The position numbers were made by a program, and so were the translations under genes. Below are positions 37,195-46,392 of a stretch of 64,000 nucleotides of DNA, piece after piece (position 1 is the first letter of the stretch; each line of letters begins with the position of its first letter). Origin of the DNA: JAENVT01 sp963805445 (GTDB taxonomy: Bacteria > Actinomycetota > Acidimicrobiia > Acidimicrobiales > Ilumatobacteraceae). The stretch is from NCBI GenBank assembly GCA_963805445.1, contig CAWDUI010000054.1, positions 372,001 to 436,000 on the forward strand, given 5' to 3'. The notes under the pieces were generated by a model, which was not told the DNA's origin, did not search any database, and saw only the letters and a program-made list of their open reading frames with translations.

Positions 37195-37833
37195 CTACTT
37201 GCGGAGCTGGGCGTACTCGATCACGCGGGCGACGATCACGTCGTCGCATTTGGCCACGGCACCGTTGTCGAACGGTGGCTGGGGGTCGTACTCGATCATC
37301 AGTTGCGCTGCTTGCGCAGCGGTGCGATCGACCAGCAACTCGACGAGCCGCAGGGCCATGTCGATGCCACTGGACACACCGGCGGCGGTGATGATCCGCC
37401 GATCGAGGTGTTCGACGACGCGCTGAGCAGTCGGCGTGGCACCGGTCGCCTCCAGGTCGGGGTAGCAGGCCCAGTGGGTCGTCGCGGTCAGCCCGTCGAG
37501 CAGGCCGGCGCCGCCGAGCACGAGCGAACCGGTGCACACCGACGTCGTGTAGGTGCTCGACGTATGAGCGGTGCGCACCCAGTCGAGCACCCGCTCGTCG
37601 TGCATCAGCTGGCGGGTTCCGACACCACCGGGGAACACCACGATGTCGGGGTGGGGGATCTCCTCGAACGTCGCATCGATGGTCACGCCCAGCAAGCCGT
37701 TCTCACTGCGAACCTCGCCACGCTGGTGACCGATGAAGGTGATGTCGAGGGTGGGGATGCGCTGCAGCACCTCGTACGGGCCGATCGCGTCGAGTGCCGT
37801 GAAGCGAGGGAACAGGGGAATGGCGACCTGCAT
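37195..37833 (-). CDS. DJ-1/PfpI-family protein, isonitrile hydratase-like
   Basis: 212 aa. Opens VAIPLFPRFTALDAIGPYEVL. FPGGVGTRQL and the nucleophile elbow TTSVCTGSLVLGGAGLLDG (Cys near residue 103) are close to isonitrile hydratases and ThiJ/PfpI proteins. ATG at 37833. It follows an AraC-type regulator of the same fold by 13 bp and is likely co-transcribed with it. Confidence 0.78.
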   Translation of the reverse strand: MQVAIPLFPRFTALDAIGPYEVLQRIPTLDITFIGHQRGEVRSENGLLGVTIDATFEEIPHPDIVVFPGGVGTRQLMHDERVLDWVRTAHTSSTYTTSVCTGSLVLGGAGLLDGLTATTHWACYPDLEATGATPTAQRVVEHLDRRIITAAGVSSGIDMALRLVELLVDRTAAQAAQLMIEYDPQPPFDNGAVAKCDDVIVARVIEYAQLRK

Positions 37834-37846
37834 TGTGTGGACCTTT

Positions 37847-38867
37847 CTACGACGCGGCGCCGAGGTGCCGCGAGTCGGTGGTGGGTGAACGAAATCGGCG
37901 ACGGTAGGCATCGGGCGCGACGCCAACTCGGCGTTGGAAGGCGCGGCGCAACGATTCGGCGGTGCCCAGGCCGCAGTGCGCCGCGATCAGATCGAGCGAG
38001 GTGGTCGTGGACTCCAGCTCTGAACGAGCGGCCTCGACGCGCACCCGTTCGACGTAGCGCGCCGGTGTCTCGCCGACCTGCGCCGTGAACACGCGGCTGA
38101 AGTGCCGGCTGCTCATCGCGGCCCGTTCGGCGAGCAGGTCGAGCCGATGGTCCTCGGCCGGATGTGTGTCGATGTGATCCTGCGCAGCGCGAACCACTGA
38201 TCGGGTCGCACGCGGTACCCAGACCGGCGTGGCGAACTGGGTCTGGCCGCCGGGGCGGTGCAGGAACATCACCATCCACCGTGCCACCGTCTGGGCAACC
38301 TCGGTGCCGTGGTCGGCCTCGACCATCGCCAGGGCGAGGTCGATCCCCGCAGTCACCCCTGCCGACGTCCACACGTTTCCGTCGCGACGGTAGATCGGGT
38401 CCGCATCGACCGTCACGCAGCGGATAGTCGCCGGCCAACTGCTGCGCCCGCGCCCAGTGGGTGGTGACCGTGCGTTCGTCGAGCAGGCCGGCTTCGGCGG
38501 CGATGAACGCGCCGGTGCACACGGTGGCGATTCTCCGGCTGTCACGCGCTGCCCGGCGAATCCAGCCGACCAGGTGTTCGTCGTACCGGGCGGTTCGCGA
38601 GCCATCGCCTCCGGGGATCAGCAACGTGTCGATCTTCTGACGAGCCTGAGGCAGGGCGGCGGTGACGATCTGCAGCCCGCTCTCGGTCGTGATGGGCGCA
38701 CCGCGGCGCGAGACGATCGTGAGCTGGTATCCGGCGGTGGGTTTCTTGCGGGATGCAAGCACGGTCGTGGCGCCGGCGAACACCTCGTGCGGACCGATGG
38801 CATCGAGCGGCTGCATGCCGTCGAAGGCGACGATGACGACAGATCTGCGGGGCACGTGGTTGATCAT
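37847..38867 (-). CDS. GlxA/FtrA-like AraC-family regulator with PfpI domain, one frameshift
   Basis: About 340 aa. Residues 1-190 are a DJ-1/PfpI amidase-like domain (VVIVAFDGMQPLDAIGPHEV, LLIPGGDGSR, ATVCTGAFIAAEAGLLDE). The last 100 are two AraC helix-turn-helix units (LAERAAMSSRHFSRVFTAQV and AAHCGLGTAESLRRAFQRRV). A frameshift near 38425 separates GDYP from VTVDADPIYRRDG. The paired PfpI enzyme next to it may be its regulated target. Confidence 0.78.
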
Positions 38868-38984
38868 CGCTGGTTGCGTCTATGGCGTCAATGACACGGT
38901 TCCAACAGATCAGGACATGAACGAAGTTCCTACTCCGGTGTCGGAGTCTCTACGATGGTTGCGACCCTCATCGAAAGGACCGAC

Positions 38985-39218
38985 GTGGACGTACGCATCG
39001 GCGTCACCCAAGCCCCAAGGGAACTGACCCTCGAACTGCCGGACGATCTCGATCGAGAGGCACTGAAGACCAAGATCGAGGCGGCACTCTCCGGTGCGGT
39101 TGACGTGTTGTGGTTGACCGACAAGCGCAATCGCGATGTCGGTGTGACATCGGCCAAGATCGCCTATGTCGAGATCGGCACGCCCGATGGAGATCGCAAG
39201 ATCGGCTTCGGCGGCTGA
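38985..39218 (+). CDS. DUF3107-family protein
   Basis: 77 aa: VDVRIGVTQAPRELTLELPD, then a helix and TSAKIAYVEIGTPDGDRKIGFG. This small family is actinobacterial and of unknown function. GTG at 38985 is chosen for its AAAGGA ribosome binding site and because the family starts there; an ATG ten codons earlier is the alternative. A hairpin ACTCCG-GTGT-CGGAGT at 38932-38947 and a TACGAT box (38951) lie upstream. Confidence 0.8.
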   Translation: MDVRIGVTQAPRELTLELPDDLDREALKTKIEAALSGAVDVLWLTDKRNRDVGVTSAKIAYVEIGTPDGDRKIGFGG

Positions 39219-39251
39219 TTGTCGTCGCCGATGCATACGACTGCTGAGTGC

Positions 39252-39257
39252 TAGAAC
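39252..39257 (+). promoter_or_regulatory. -10 box for leaderless pdtaS transcript
   Basis: TAGAAC ends exactly 6 nt before the ATG at 39264 and there is no Shine-Dalgarno. The distance puts the first transcribed base at the start codon. It sits in the 45-bp gap after the DUF3107 gene. Confidence 0.5.
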
Positions 39258-39263
39258 GACTGC

Positions 39264-40742
39264 ATGGCCACGTTGGGCGAACTCTGCCGGCAACACACGT
39301 CGCTGACCCGCGACGAGATCAACCATCTCAAACAGTTGGTCAGCGAGTGGGGGCTTTTGGCCGACCTGTGCTTCGCCGATCTGTTGCTGTACGTGCCATC
39401 GACAGATTCCGAGTGGCTGATCGTGGCTCAGGTACGTCCCGCCACCGGTCAGACGATCTACCTCACCGATTACGTCGGTGTGCCGGCCGACAACGAGCGG
39501 CCGCTGTTGTCGTCGGCATTCGAGACCGGAGAGATCTGCGAGGGCGAGATCGCCGTCGATTCCGTGCCGGATCCGGCGCGGATGTTGGCCATTCCCGTGC
39601 GGCACGGATCCAAACCGATCGCCGTCCTCTCGCGCGAATGGTCGAATCGAACCGGCCGTCAGCCGGGTGAGCTGGAGCGGACGTATCTCGGGATCTTCCA
39701 GCGATTCGCAGCGATGATCGCCGAGGGGTCCTTCCCGTTCCACGGGTTGGTCGGCGACTCCAGCGCGGCTCCTCGTGTCGGTGACGGCGTGATGGTGGTC
39801 GACGAGGAGGCTCGCGTGCGCTACGCCTCGCCCAACGCAGTCTCCGCGCTGCACCGCGTCGGCATCAGCGCCAACGCCGTCGGTATGCGCCTGGCCGAAC
39901 TGGGTTTCAACGACCGGCCGGTTCGCCTCGCCTACGAGGACCGCATGCCGGTGATCGAGGAGTTCGACCAGACACCGAACGTCACGCTGCTCACTCGGTG
40001 CATGCCGATGCTGGCAGGCGGCGAGGTGACCGGTGGCATCTTGTTGCTGCGCGACGTCACCGAGGTGCGCAAGCGCGACAAGTTGCTGCTCTCCAAAGAC
40101 GCCACCATCCGCGAGATCCACCACAGGGTCAAGAACAACCTGCAGACGATCTCGTCGCTCTTGCGCCTGCAGGGTCGGCGCCTCGAGTCGCCTGAAGCGA
40201 AGGCTGCGGTGGCCGAGTCCGTTCGCCGCATCCGCACGATCGCGTTGGTGCACGAGACGCTGTCGCGCGAGCCCGGCGACGATGTCGCCTTCCTCGAGAT
40301 CGTTCGGCCACTTCTGCGTCTCGCCGAGGAAGGTTTGCAGTCGCCGGATCGACCCGTGCGCTTCACCGTGCAAGGCGATGGCGGTCGGCTGCCGTCGACC
40401 ATCGCCACGCCGCTGTCAGTTGTGCTGACCGAACTGCTGCAGAACGCCGTCGATCACGGTTTCCCCGAAGGCAGTCGGGGTGGCGATGTGGTGGTGCAAC
40501 TCAACCCGACCTACGAGCTGCTCAACATCCGGGTGATCAACGATGGCCGCGGACTCGACTCGAACTTCGAGTTGAACAAGGCCACCGGGCTGGGACTGTC
40601 GATCGTGCGCACGCTGGTGACGACGGAGTTGGCCGGCACCATCGTGATGCGGGCCGGCCTGCCGGAGGACTTCGAGGCGGCCGGGCTCGGCGATCAGCCG
40701 AAGGGCGCCGGCACCGTGGTCGACCTCACCGTGCCCATCTGA
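39264..40742 (+). CDS. pdtaS: PdtaS-like sensor histidine kinase
   Basis: 492 aa, soluble. A GAF-like sensor domain is at about 1-155 and a PAS-like domain at about 165-270 (GVMVVDEEARVRYASPNAVS). The HisKA_2 phosphoacceptor is IREIHHRVKNNLQTISSLLR (His near 286), followed by an HWE-type ATPase domain with LTELLQNAVDHGFPEGS and ATGLGLSIVRTL. Matches mycobacterial PdtaS, whose partner PdtaR is an RNA-binding response regulator not seen here. As in mycobacteria it lies tail to tail with a whiB gene. Confidence 0.88.
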   Translation: MATLGELCRQHTSLTRDEINHLKQLVSEWGLLADLCFADLLLYVPSTDSEWLIVAQVRPATGQTIYLTDYVGVPADNERPLLSSAFETGEICEGEIAVDSVPDPARMLAIPVRHGSKPIAVLSREWSNRTGRQPGELERTYLGIFQRFAAMIAEGSFPFHGLVGDSSAAPRVGDGVMVVDEEARVRYASPNAVSALHRVGISANAVGMRLAELGFNDRPVRLAYEDRMPVIEEFDQTPNVTLLTRCMPMLAGGEVTGGILLLRDVTEVRKRDKLLLSKDATIREIHHRVKNNLQTISSLLRLQGRRLESPEAKAAVAESVRRIRTIALVHETLSREPGDDVAFLEIVRPLLRLAEEGLQSPDRPVRFTVQGDGGRLPSTIATPLSVVLTELLQNAVDHGFPEGSRGGDVVVQLNPTYELLNIRVINDGRGLDSNFELNKATGLGLSIVRTLVTTELAGTIVMRAGLPEDFEAAGLGDQPKGAGTVVDLTVPI

Positions 40743-40768
40743 GCCGGCAGTGCTCGACGTCGGCTCAG
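40739..40768. terminator. Hairpin holding both stop codons of pdtaS and whiB
   Basis: CTGAGCCG (40739-40746), a 14-base loop, then CGGCTCAG (40761-40768). The TGA of pdtaS is in the left arm and the stop of the convergent whiB gene in the right arm. It is a candidate bidirectional terminator without a T-run. Confidence 0.5.
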
Positions 40769-41058
40769 CCGGCAGCTTTCTGGCGGGCGACGTATTGACG
40801 GCGCAGCACGCGCCGCTCTTCTTCCGATGTGCCACCCCAGATACCGGAGTCCTGGTTGGTCTCCAGCGCGTAGTCGAGGCAATCGCGGTTCACGGGGCAT
40901 TGCCCGCACACCTCTTTGGCCCGGGCGATCTGCAAGAGTGCGTATCCAGTCGTGCCGACCGGGAAGAACAACTCCGGATCGGTATCACGACAAATGGCAT
41001 TTGCTCGCCAGCTGTAATCGGCATTTGCAAGGGTCAGGCTGGACGCGAGAATGGTCAC
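40765..41058 (-). CDS. whiB1: WhiB-family [4Fe-4S] transcriptional regulator
   Basis: 97 aa. Four cluster cysteines: C23 (NAICRDTD), then C51, C54 and C60 in KEVCGQCPVNRDCLDYAL. The family turn GIWGGTSEEERRVLRRQ and a basic AT-hook-like end follow. GTG at 41058 has ribosome binding site GAGGAG at 6 nt. Neighbourhood (PdtaS, lipid kinase) matches the mycobacterial whiB1 locus, so the symbol is by synteny and is tentative. A CRP-like site lies just upstream. Confidence 0.85.
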   Translation of the reverse strand: MTILASSLTLANADYSWRANAICRDTDPELFFPVGTTGYALLQIARAKEVCGQCPVNRDCLDYALETNQDSGIWGGTSEEERRVLRRQYVARQKAAG

Positions 41059-41080
41059 GATCGACTCCTCAGGAGGAAAT

Positions 41081-41096
41081 TGTGAGAATTTTCACG
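41081..41096 (-). promoter_or_regulatory. CRP-type binding site upstream of whiB
   Basis: TGTGA-GAATTT-TCACG, 22 bp before the whiB start. It fits the CRP pattern TGTGA-N6-TCAC(A/G). Mycobacterial whiB1 is known to be controlled by the cAMP-binding CRP protein, so the match is meaningful. Being so near the gene, it could repress or mark a downstream promoter. A TTGACA is also seen further upstream on this strand. Confidence 0.6.
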
Positions 41097-41229
41097 TGCA
41101 GACGAGCCACAAGTGGACGGACTCTCGACAACGGTGTGCACAGTGCTGTCAAACCTAGGAAACAATTCGTTCGTTGACAAGGGGTAGAGGCATGTTCTCG
41201 AACATAGTTCCTAGAGATGGGGGGTATCT

Positions 41230-41931
41230 ATGGTAGAGGTGTTGGCCCATCGCGGCGCTTCTCGAGCCGCGCGGGAGAACACGATCGAGGCATTTCACCT
41301 GGCAGCGACCCTCGGCAGCGACGGCGTCGAGCTCGATGTGCGGCGTACCTCAGACGGAGCGTTAGTCGTGCATCACGATCCGTGTCTCACCGACGGACGA
41401 GCGATCATCGGCCTGAAAGCGGTCGACTTGCCGCCGCACGTGCCGCACCTCGACGCCGCCCTCGATGCGTGCAGCGGAATGTGGGTCAACGTCGAGATCA
41501 AGAACGACGCCGACGAACCCGACTTCGATCCGACCGACTCGATCGCCGCCCGCACGATCGATCTGCTCGCGGCACGCGGCGACGACGATCGATGGCTGGT
41601 CTCGTCGTTCCGTCTCGAGACGATCGATCGCTGCAAGGCGATCAGCAACATCCGCACGGCCTGGCTCGTCGAGACCGTGCCCGACGACGTGATCGCCACG
41701 ATGGTCGGCCGTGGTCACGTCGCGTTGCACCCGAACGTCGCAACGCTACGGAGATCCCACATCGACGTCTGCCACGGAGCCGGCATTGCCGTCAACACCT
41801 GGACGTGCGATGACCCGCGACGCATGGAGGAACTGATCGATTGGGGAATCGATGCGATCTGCACCAACGTTCCTGATGTGGCGATCGCCGTGATCGCCGG
41901 GCATCACACCGGAATGGGCAACGAGGGATAG
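41230..41931 (+). CDS. Glycerophosphodiester phosphodiesterase
   Basis: 233 aa GDPD TIM-barrel. AHRGASRAARENTIEAF has the catalytic His and Arg, ELDVRRTSDGALVVHHDP the metal-binding Glu/Asp and second His, and NVEIKND a third acidic residue. It hydrolyses glycerophosphodiesters to sn-glycerol 3-phosphate and an alcohol. No signal peptide, so cytosolic. The 3' end overlaps the convergent lipid kinase gene by 28 bp. Confidence 0.88.
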   Translation: MVEVLAHRGASRAARENTIEAFHLAATLGSDGVELDVRRTSDGALVVHHDPCLTDGRAIIGLKAVDLPPHVPHLDAALDACSGMWVNVEIKNDADEPDFDPTDSIAARTIDLLAARGDDDRWLVSSFRLETIDRCKAISNIRTAWLVETVPDDVIATMVGRGHVALHPNVATLRRSHIDVCHGAGIAVNTWTCDDPRRMEELIDWGIDAICTNVPDVAIAVIAGHHTGMGNEG

Positions 41932-42836
41932 ACCAGCTCGACCGCGTCGGGGCGGTGCTCGAAGCGAAGCTCGAGAGTCTCGCCCAGGTAATCGCCATCG
42001 AGCTGGAACGGGAACGGGCGCGCCGATGTGATGCTGAGGCACGACAGGTCGGTCTGCACGTCGACCGTGTCGGACTGCTTCATGCCGCCACCGCCACGCA
42101 GTGCGCCACCGAGGGCGTGCAGGATGGCACCGACCTTCAGGGTCTTGAACGTGATCGCCACCAGGCCTCGGTCGAACGTGGCTGCCGGGCTGAGGTCGAG
42201 CGGTCGGTTCCCGAGATAGGTGTACGGGTTCGTGTTGAGCACGATCGTGAAGTAGCCATCGACGGGCGCCGGGGCCGCTGATGTCCGCACCTGGAAGTGC
42301 GGCTCGGCGCGGTCGTACTTGCTCATCCACGTACGCACCGACGCGTAGATGAACAGGGGGTGGCCGAGCCAGCGCTTCATCGCTGCCCGTCGCTCGACCT
42401 CGCGCACGACCGCCGCGTCGTAGCCGATCCCGGTGTGGAAGCAGAAGTACCGACCATTGACATGGCCGAGCCCGATGGGCCGGATGTCGTGGGCCGCGAT
42501 CCCATTGGCGAGCAGTTGCACTGCGGGCACCGGGTCGTTGGGCATGCCGAGGGTGCGGGCAAACACGTTGGTGCTGCCGCCGGGCAGGATGCCGAGCGCC
42601 GTCTTGGTCCCTGCCACACCGGTGGCAACCTCGTTCAGCGTGCCGTCACCGCCGAAGCCGATGACGATGTCGACACCGCGACGTGCGGCGTCCTGGGCGA
42701 AGCGGATCGCGTGCCCGCGGCGGTTGGTCTCGACCACCTCGACGTCGTTGCCCTGGGCGAGGGCGCGATGCACGACAACGGTGTTGCGCGCAGTGACCGA
42801 CGAGGCAAAAGCATTGACCACCAGCAGGATGCGCAA
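41904..42836 (-). CDS. Diacylglycerol/lipid kinase family protein
   Basis: 310 aa with the kinase signature IGFGGDGTLNEVATGVAGT (about 59-77) and the ILPGGSTNVFARTLG motif. The C-terminal beta-domain carries the FQLDGDYLGET end typical of DagK/YegS-type proteins. It phosphorylates diacylglycerol or a related lipid alcohol. A homologue adjoins whiB1 in mycobacteria as I recall, supporting conserved synteny. Confidence 0.86.
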   Translation of the reverse strand: MRILLVVNAFASSVTARNTVVVHRALAQGNDVEVVETNRRGHAIRFAQDAARRGVDIVIGFGGDGTLNEVATGVAGTKTALGILPGGSTNVFARTLGMPNDPVPAVQLLANGIAAHDIRPIGLGHVNGRYFCFHTGIGYDAAVVREVERRAAMKRWLGHPLFIYASVRTWMSKYDRAEPHFQVRTSAAPAPVDGYFTIVLNTNPYTYLGNRPLDLSPAATFDRGLVAITFKTLKVGAILHALGGALRGGGGMKQSDTVDVQTDLSCLSITSARPFPFQLDGDYLGETLELRFEHRPDAVELVYPSLPIPV

Positions 42837-42935
42837 GACCGCGACGATACCCGACCGGGTCGCCGATGGGTCTCGGTGCGGCTTCGGGTCGGCAGTTGGG
42901 TCATGGCCCTACTACGCGGTAACAATGGTGCCCCT

Positions 42936-43712
42936 ATGAACGTGACCGTCTGTGTGAAGCAGATTCCCGATCCGGCGATGCCGGGTGAGCTGAACAGCTC
43001 GACCAACACCTTGAAGCGCGAGGGCAAGCTGATCCTCGACGAGTCCGACAGTTATGGCGTGGAGATGGCGTTGCAGCTCGTCGCCGCAGCCGGCGAGGGC
43101 GAGGTCAGTCTGGTGTCGATGGCACCCAACGACGAGGTCAGTGGGTTGCGCACGGCACTGGCGATGGGCGCGGCCCGGGGCATCTTGGTCAGTGATGCGA
43201 GCCTGTTGGGCAGTGATGCCCTCACGACCGCCAAGGTGTTGGCTGCGGCGATCAGCCGCCTGGGTGCCGCCGATCTGATCATCGCGGCGACCGAATCGAG
43301 TGACGGGTACACGGGGACGGTGCCCGAGCAGGTGGCTGAGGTGTTGGGTTTGCCGTCGGTGACGTTCGCCAAGCATGTGGTGGTGGAAGCAGGTTCGTTG
43401 AAGGTCAACCGCCAGACCGAGGAGGGCTATGACGAGGTGACGTGTCCGTTGCCGGCGGTGATCAGTGTGACCGCCGGGGTGGTCGAGCCGCGGTATCCGA
43501 GCTTCAAGGGGATCATGGCCGCCAAGTCGAAGCCGGTCGAGACGGTGACGGCTGCCGATCTCGGTGTCACACCGGTCGGGTGGGCCGGTGCAGGGCAAGC
43601 CATTGCCAGTGTCACCCAGGCCGAGGCTCGTGCTGCAGGCGAGATCATCGAAGACGACGGAGAGGGGTACGCCAAGATCGTGGCGTTCCTCGAGAACCTG
43701 AAGGTCATCTGA
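42936..43712 (+). CDS. etfB: Electron transfer flavoprotein beta subunit
   Basis: 258 aa. Opens VTVCVKQIPDPAMPGELNSS, has AATESSDGYTGTVPEQVAEVLG and the ETF-beta stretch NRQTEEGYDEVTCPLPAVIS. With EtfA it carries electrons from acyl-CoA and similar dehydrogenases to the quinone pool. No Shine-Dalgarno; a TAACAAT stretch lies about 10 nt upstream of the ATG. Confidence 0.93.
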   Translation: MNVTVCVKQIPDPAMPGELNSSTNTLKREGKLILDESDSYGVEMALQLVAAAGEGEVSLVSMAPNDEVSGLRTALAMGAARGILVSDASLLGSDALTTAKVLAAAISRLGAADLIIAATESSDGYTGTVPEQVAEVLGLPSVTFAKHVVVEAGSLKVNRQTEEGYDEVTCPLPAVISVTAGVVEPRYPSFKGIMAAKSKPVETVTAADLGVTPVGWAGAGQAIASVTQAEARAAGEIIEDDGEGYAKIVAFLENLKVI

Positions 43713-43720
43713 GGAGCATC

Positions 43721-44674
43721 ATGAACATCTGGGTATTCGCACAGGAATCCAACGGGGCGCCGACCACGGCGACCCTCGAACTGCTCACCAAGGCTCGCTC
43801 GTTGGGCGATGTCACGGCGTTCGTCGGTGGCGATGCCTCCGGTGTGGCCCCCTCGCTCGGCGAGCACGGCGTCACCAAGGTCTACGCAACGGGTGATCTC
43901 GGCGGCAAGTTGCCCGGCGTGGCGGTCGCGGCAGCGATGAAGGCGGTGATCGAGGGTGGTGATTCGCCGGATCTGATCATGTTCCCGCAGACCTACGAGG
44001 GCCGTGACATCATGGCCCGGTTGTCGGTCAAGTTGGATCGCACGGTGCTGACCAACAACATCGACATCTCCGTCGACGGCGACGCGGTGTCGGTCACGAC
44101 CCCGGTGTTCGGTGGCAATGTGCTGGTCACGACGACCTTCACCAGCGACGGTCCGCATCTCGCGGCGTTCCGCCCGAAGAGCTTCGCGGCAGAGAGTTCC
44201 GGTGGTGCGGCGCCGGAAGTCGTTGCGGCACCCGTGCCGGAATTGGGTGCCGTCGGCGCAGCCACGGTTGTTGCCGTCCACGTCGAAGAGTCCACTGGGC
44301 CCAAGCTCGACGAAGCCAACATCGTCGTTTCCGGTGGCCGCGGACTGGGCGAGGCATCGAAGTACGAGATGATCGAGCAACTCGCCAAGCTGTTGAAGGG
44401 TGCGCCCGGTGCGTCACGGGCGATCGTCGACGCCGGCTGGGTTCCGTACAGCTACCAGGTCGGCCAGACCGGCAAGGTCGTCAAGCCGGGTGTGTACATG
44501 GCGTGCGGCATCTCCGGCGCCACGCAGCACATGGTCGGCATGAAGGGCGCCAAGAACATCATCGCGATCAACAAGGACAAAGAGGCGCCGATCTTCGGGA
44601 TCGCCGATCTCGGGATCGTCGGCGACGTGCACAAGGTGCTGCCGAAGCTGATCGAAGCCCTGCAAGCCCGCTGA
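43721..44674 (+). CDS. etfA: Electron transfer flavoprotein alpha subunit
   Basis: 317 aa. The C-terminal FAD-binding domain has IVVSGGRGLGEASKYEMIEQ, then VDAGWVPYSYQVGQTGKVVK and MACGISGATQHMVGM. ATG at 43721 has ribosome binding site GAGGAG and is 8 bp after etfB. The stop TGA is directly followed by the TCA that encodes the convergent gene's stop, forming TGATCA. Confidence 0.94.
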   Translation: MNIWVFAQESNGAPTTATLELLTKARSLGDVTAFVGGDASGVAPSLGEHGVTKVYATGDLGGKLPGVAVAAAMKAVIEGGDSPDLIMFPQTYEGRDIMARLSVKLDRTVLTNNIDISVDGDAVSVTTPVFGGNVLVTTTFTSDGPHLAAFRPKSFAAESSGGAAPEVVAAPVPELGAVGAATVVAVHVEESTGPKLDEANIVVSGGRGLGEASKYEMIEQLAKLLKGAPGASRAIVDAGWVPYSYQVGQTGKVVKPGVYMACGISGATQHMVGMKGAKNIIAINKDKEAPIFGIADLGIVGDVHKVLPKLIEALQAR

Positions 44675-45662
44675 TCAGGCGGCGTCGTGGGCGCTGATCG
44701 CCCAGGCGTAGCCCTCGACGCGATCGGCGACGGCCAGCTGCAGCTCCCATCCGAGGCGTGGTTCTCCGGCGTCCCACCAGTACCAGTCGAACCCGGTGAG
44801 TGCCTCGCCGACCTCATCAGGCCCGACCGGCCACGCGTCGATCAGGTCGGCCAGCGCGGCGACGGTCCACCACGCCCCGAACCGGCCGATGGCCGCGCCG
44901 CGCCGCCGACCGTGAGCTCCGCCGCTGGCGCCCGCCCAGGCCAGCCACTGCATCGCGACGCCAGGCGCGATCGGCGCGAGGCGACCCGCTGTGACGCCGA
45001 GCGCAGCGACCGCTGCGCCGGCGGTTCCCTCGACAGCGGCGATCTCCGCTCGCCCGTTCGACGACGTGATCCACGTCTCGATCAGCTGACGGACTGCAAG
45101 GGTCACGTCGGGGTCGTCGATGGTCGTGGCCCGCCCGCCTTCGGGCGAGGCGACGAAGTCGGCTGAGACGGGAAGTGGCGGGGCGTCGGCAACGATCCCG
45201 TCGTCGCTGTAGACGGCCAGGCGGTAGGCCGGCTCCCACGCCTGCGCAGCGAAGGGGATCTCCAGCGGATTGGCGATGTCGGGTGGTATTCGCTGGCCGC
45301 GAAGGGCACATTCGTGGGCGATGAACCCGAGTCGAGGGCCATCGGGCAGCGCGGCGCGGAGATCGCCGAACTCGTGCCGCTGCGCCACGACCTCGGTCAG
45401 CGGCCCGATCGTGAAGCGGCCGCTCTCCTCGTCGAGCACCTGGCACGCCCATTCTGCGGGGGCCCAGAGGGCGAGGCGGTACTCGGCCAGTGTCGCCGCC
45501 GGCCACAGCTGCCGGCCGGTCGACACGGCGGCACGACTGCGGTCGCGAAGCTCGACCAGTGCGGCCCAGTCGCCGGTGGTGCACAGCGAGTCGACGAGTC
45601 GAACCAGACCGTCGAGGTCGGCGCGATGGACCAGGGTGTCGAGATCGCTCTCGACCCTTCAC
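44675..45662 (-). CDS. Uncharacterised protein, possible start-proximal frameshift
   Basis: About 328 aa, rich in Ala, Trp and acidic residues; no family recognised. The conserved-looking reading runs back through DTLVHRADLDGLVRLVDSL to near 45655, but no in-frame start is found there; a GTG at 45662 would join if one G of a GGG run were removed. Otherwise the first in-frame GTG is near 45526. Directly downstream of the SCO1664 gene on the same strand, so possibly a fourth member of that operon. Confidence 0.5.
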
Positions 45663-45672
45663 CCGCAGCGGC

Positions 45673-46392
45673 TCAGACGATCGGCCACGGATACCGGCGA
45701 CCGGACTGATCGACCGGGAACACCGGGTTGTCTGCCACCCACTGGGCGCGTTGTTGCAAGGCGGCGACCTCATCGTCGTCGAGCAGCGTGGCGATCTCCA
45801 GCGGGACTTGCGTGGCGATCGGCGTGATCGCCTCGATCAGCGCCGGATCGATCGGCTCGCCGCCGAACTCCCACACGACGGTGCGGAGCTTGAAATCGGC
45901 CGAGAAGCACAGCCCATGGTCGATTCCCCACACGTGATCGTTGCCGTCGATCAGCACGTGGCCGCTCTTGCGATCGGTGTTGTTGGCGACGAGATCGAAC
46001 AGCGCAACCGCGCGCAGCGTGTCGTGCAGGTCCGGGCGCTCCTCGTGGATCGTGAAGTAGTGCTGACGATGATCGACGTCGACGAACCACTGCACCGAGC
46101 CTTCGCCGTACGGCCCGTCGCGCAGGACCGTGGGCGGCACGAGGTCGAGTTGCAGCGCCTCGCTGAGGTGATAGGCCGCAACTTCGCGGCGGTGCAGACC
46201 GGGTTCGAAGTCCCAGAGCGGACGCTCGCCGCGCAACGGCTTGTAGATCCCCTGCGCCGTTGCGTCTCCACATTGGATGTTGACGAGGAACGTGGCGTTG
46301 CTGCTCCACGGCATGCGCCCCTCGATCTCGATCTCCCCGCACGTCAACACGTGCAGTTGTCGAGCGCGATCGTTCAGTTCATCCGCGGGCAT
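45673..46392 (-). CDS. SCO1664-family protein (PI3/4-kinase-like fold)
   Basis: 239 aa. Blocks QGIYKPLRGERPLWDFEPGL, LFDLVANNTDRKSGHVLIDG and WGIDHGLCFSADFKLRTVVW recall the ATP-grasp-like core of the SCO1664 family, with Lys, Asn-Asp and Asp positions like those of lipid or protein kinases. Activity unproven. The start overlaps the end of the DUF3090 gene by 19 bp. The three-gene set occurs together in many actinobacteria. Confidence 0.82.
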   Translation of the reverse strand: MPADELNDRARQLHVLTCGEIEIEGRMPWSSNATFLVNIQCGDATAQGIYKPLRGERPLWDFEPGLHRREVAAYHLSEALQLDLVPPTVLRDGPYGEGSVQWFVDVDHRQHYFTIHEERPDLHDTLRAVALFDLVANNTDRKSGHVLIDGNDHVWGIDHGLCFSADFKLRTVVWEFGGEPIDPALIEAITPIATQVPLEIATLLDDDEVAALQQRAQWVADNPVFPVDQSGRRYPWPIV

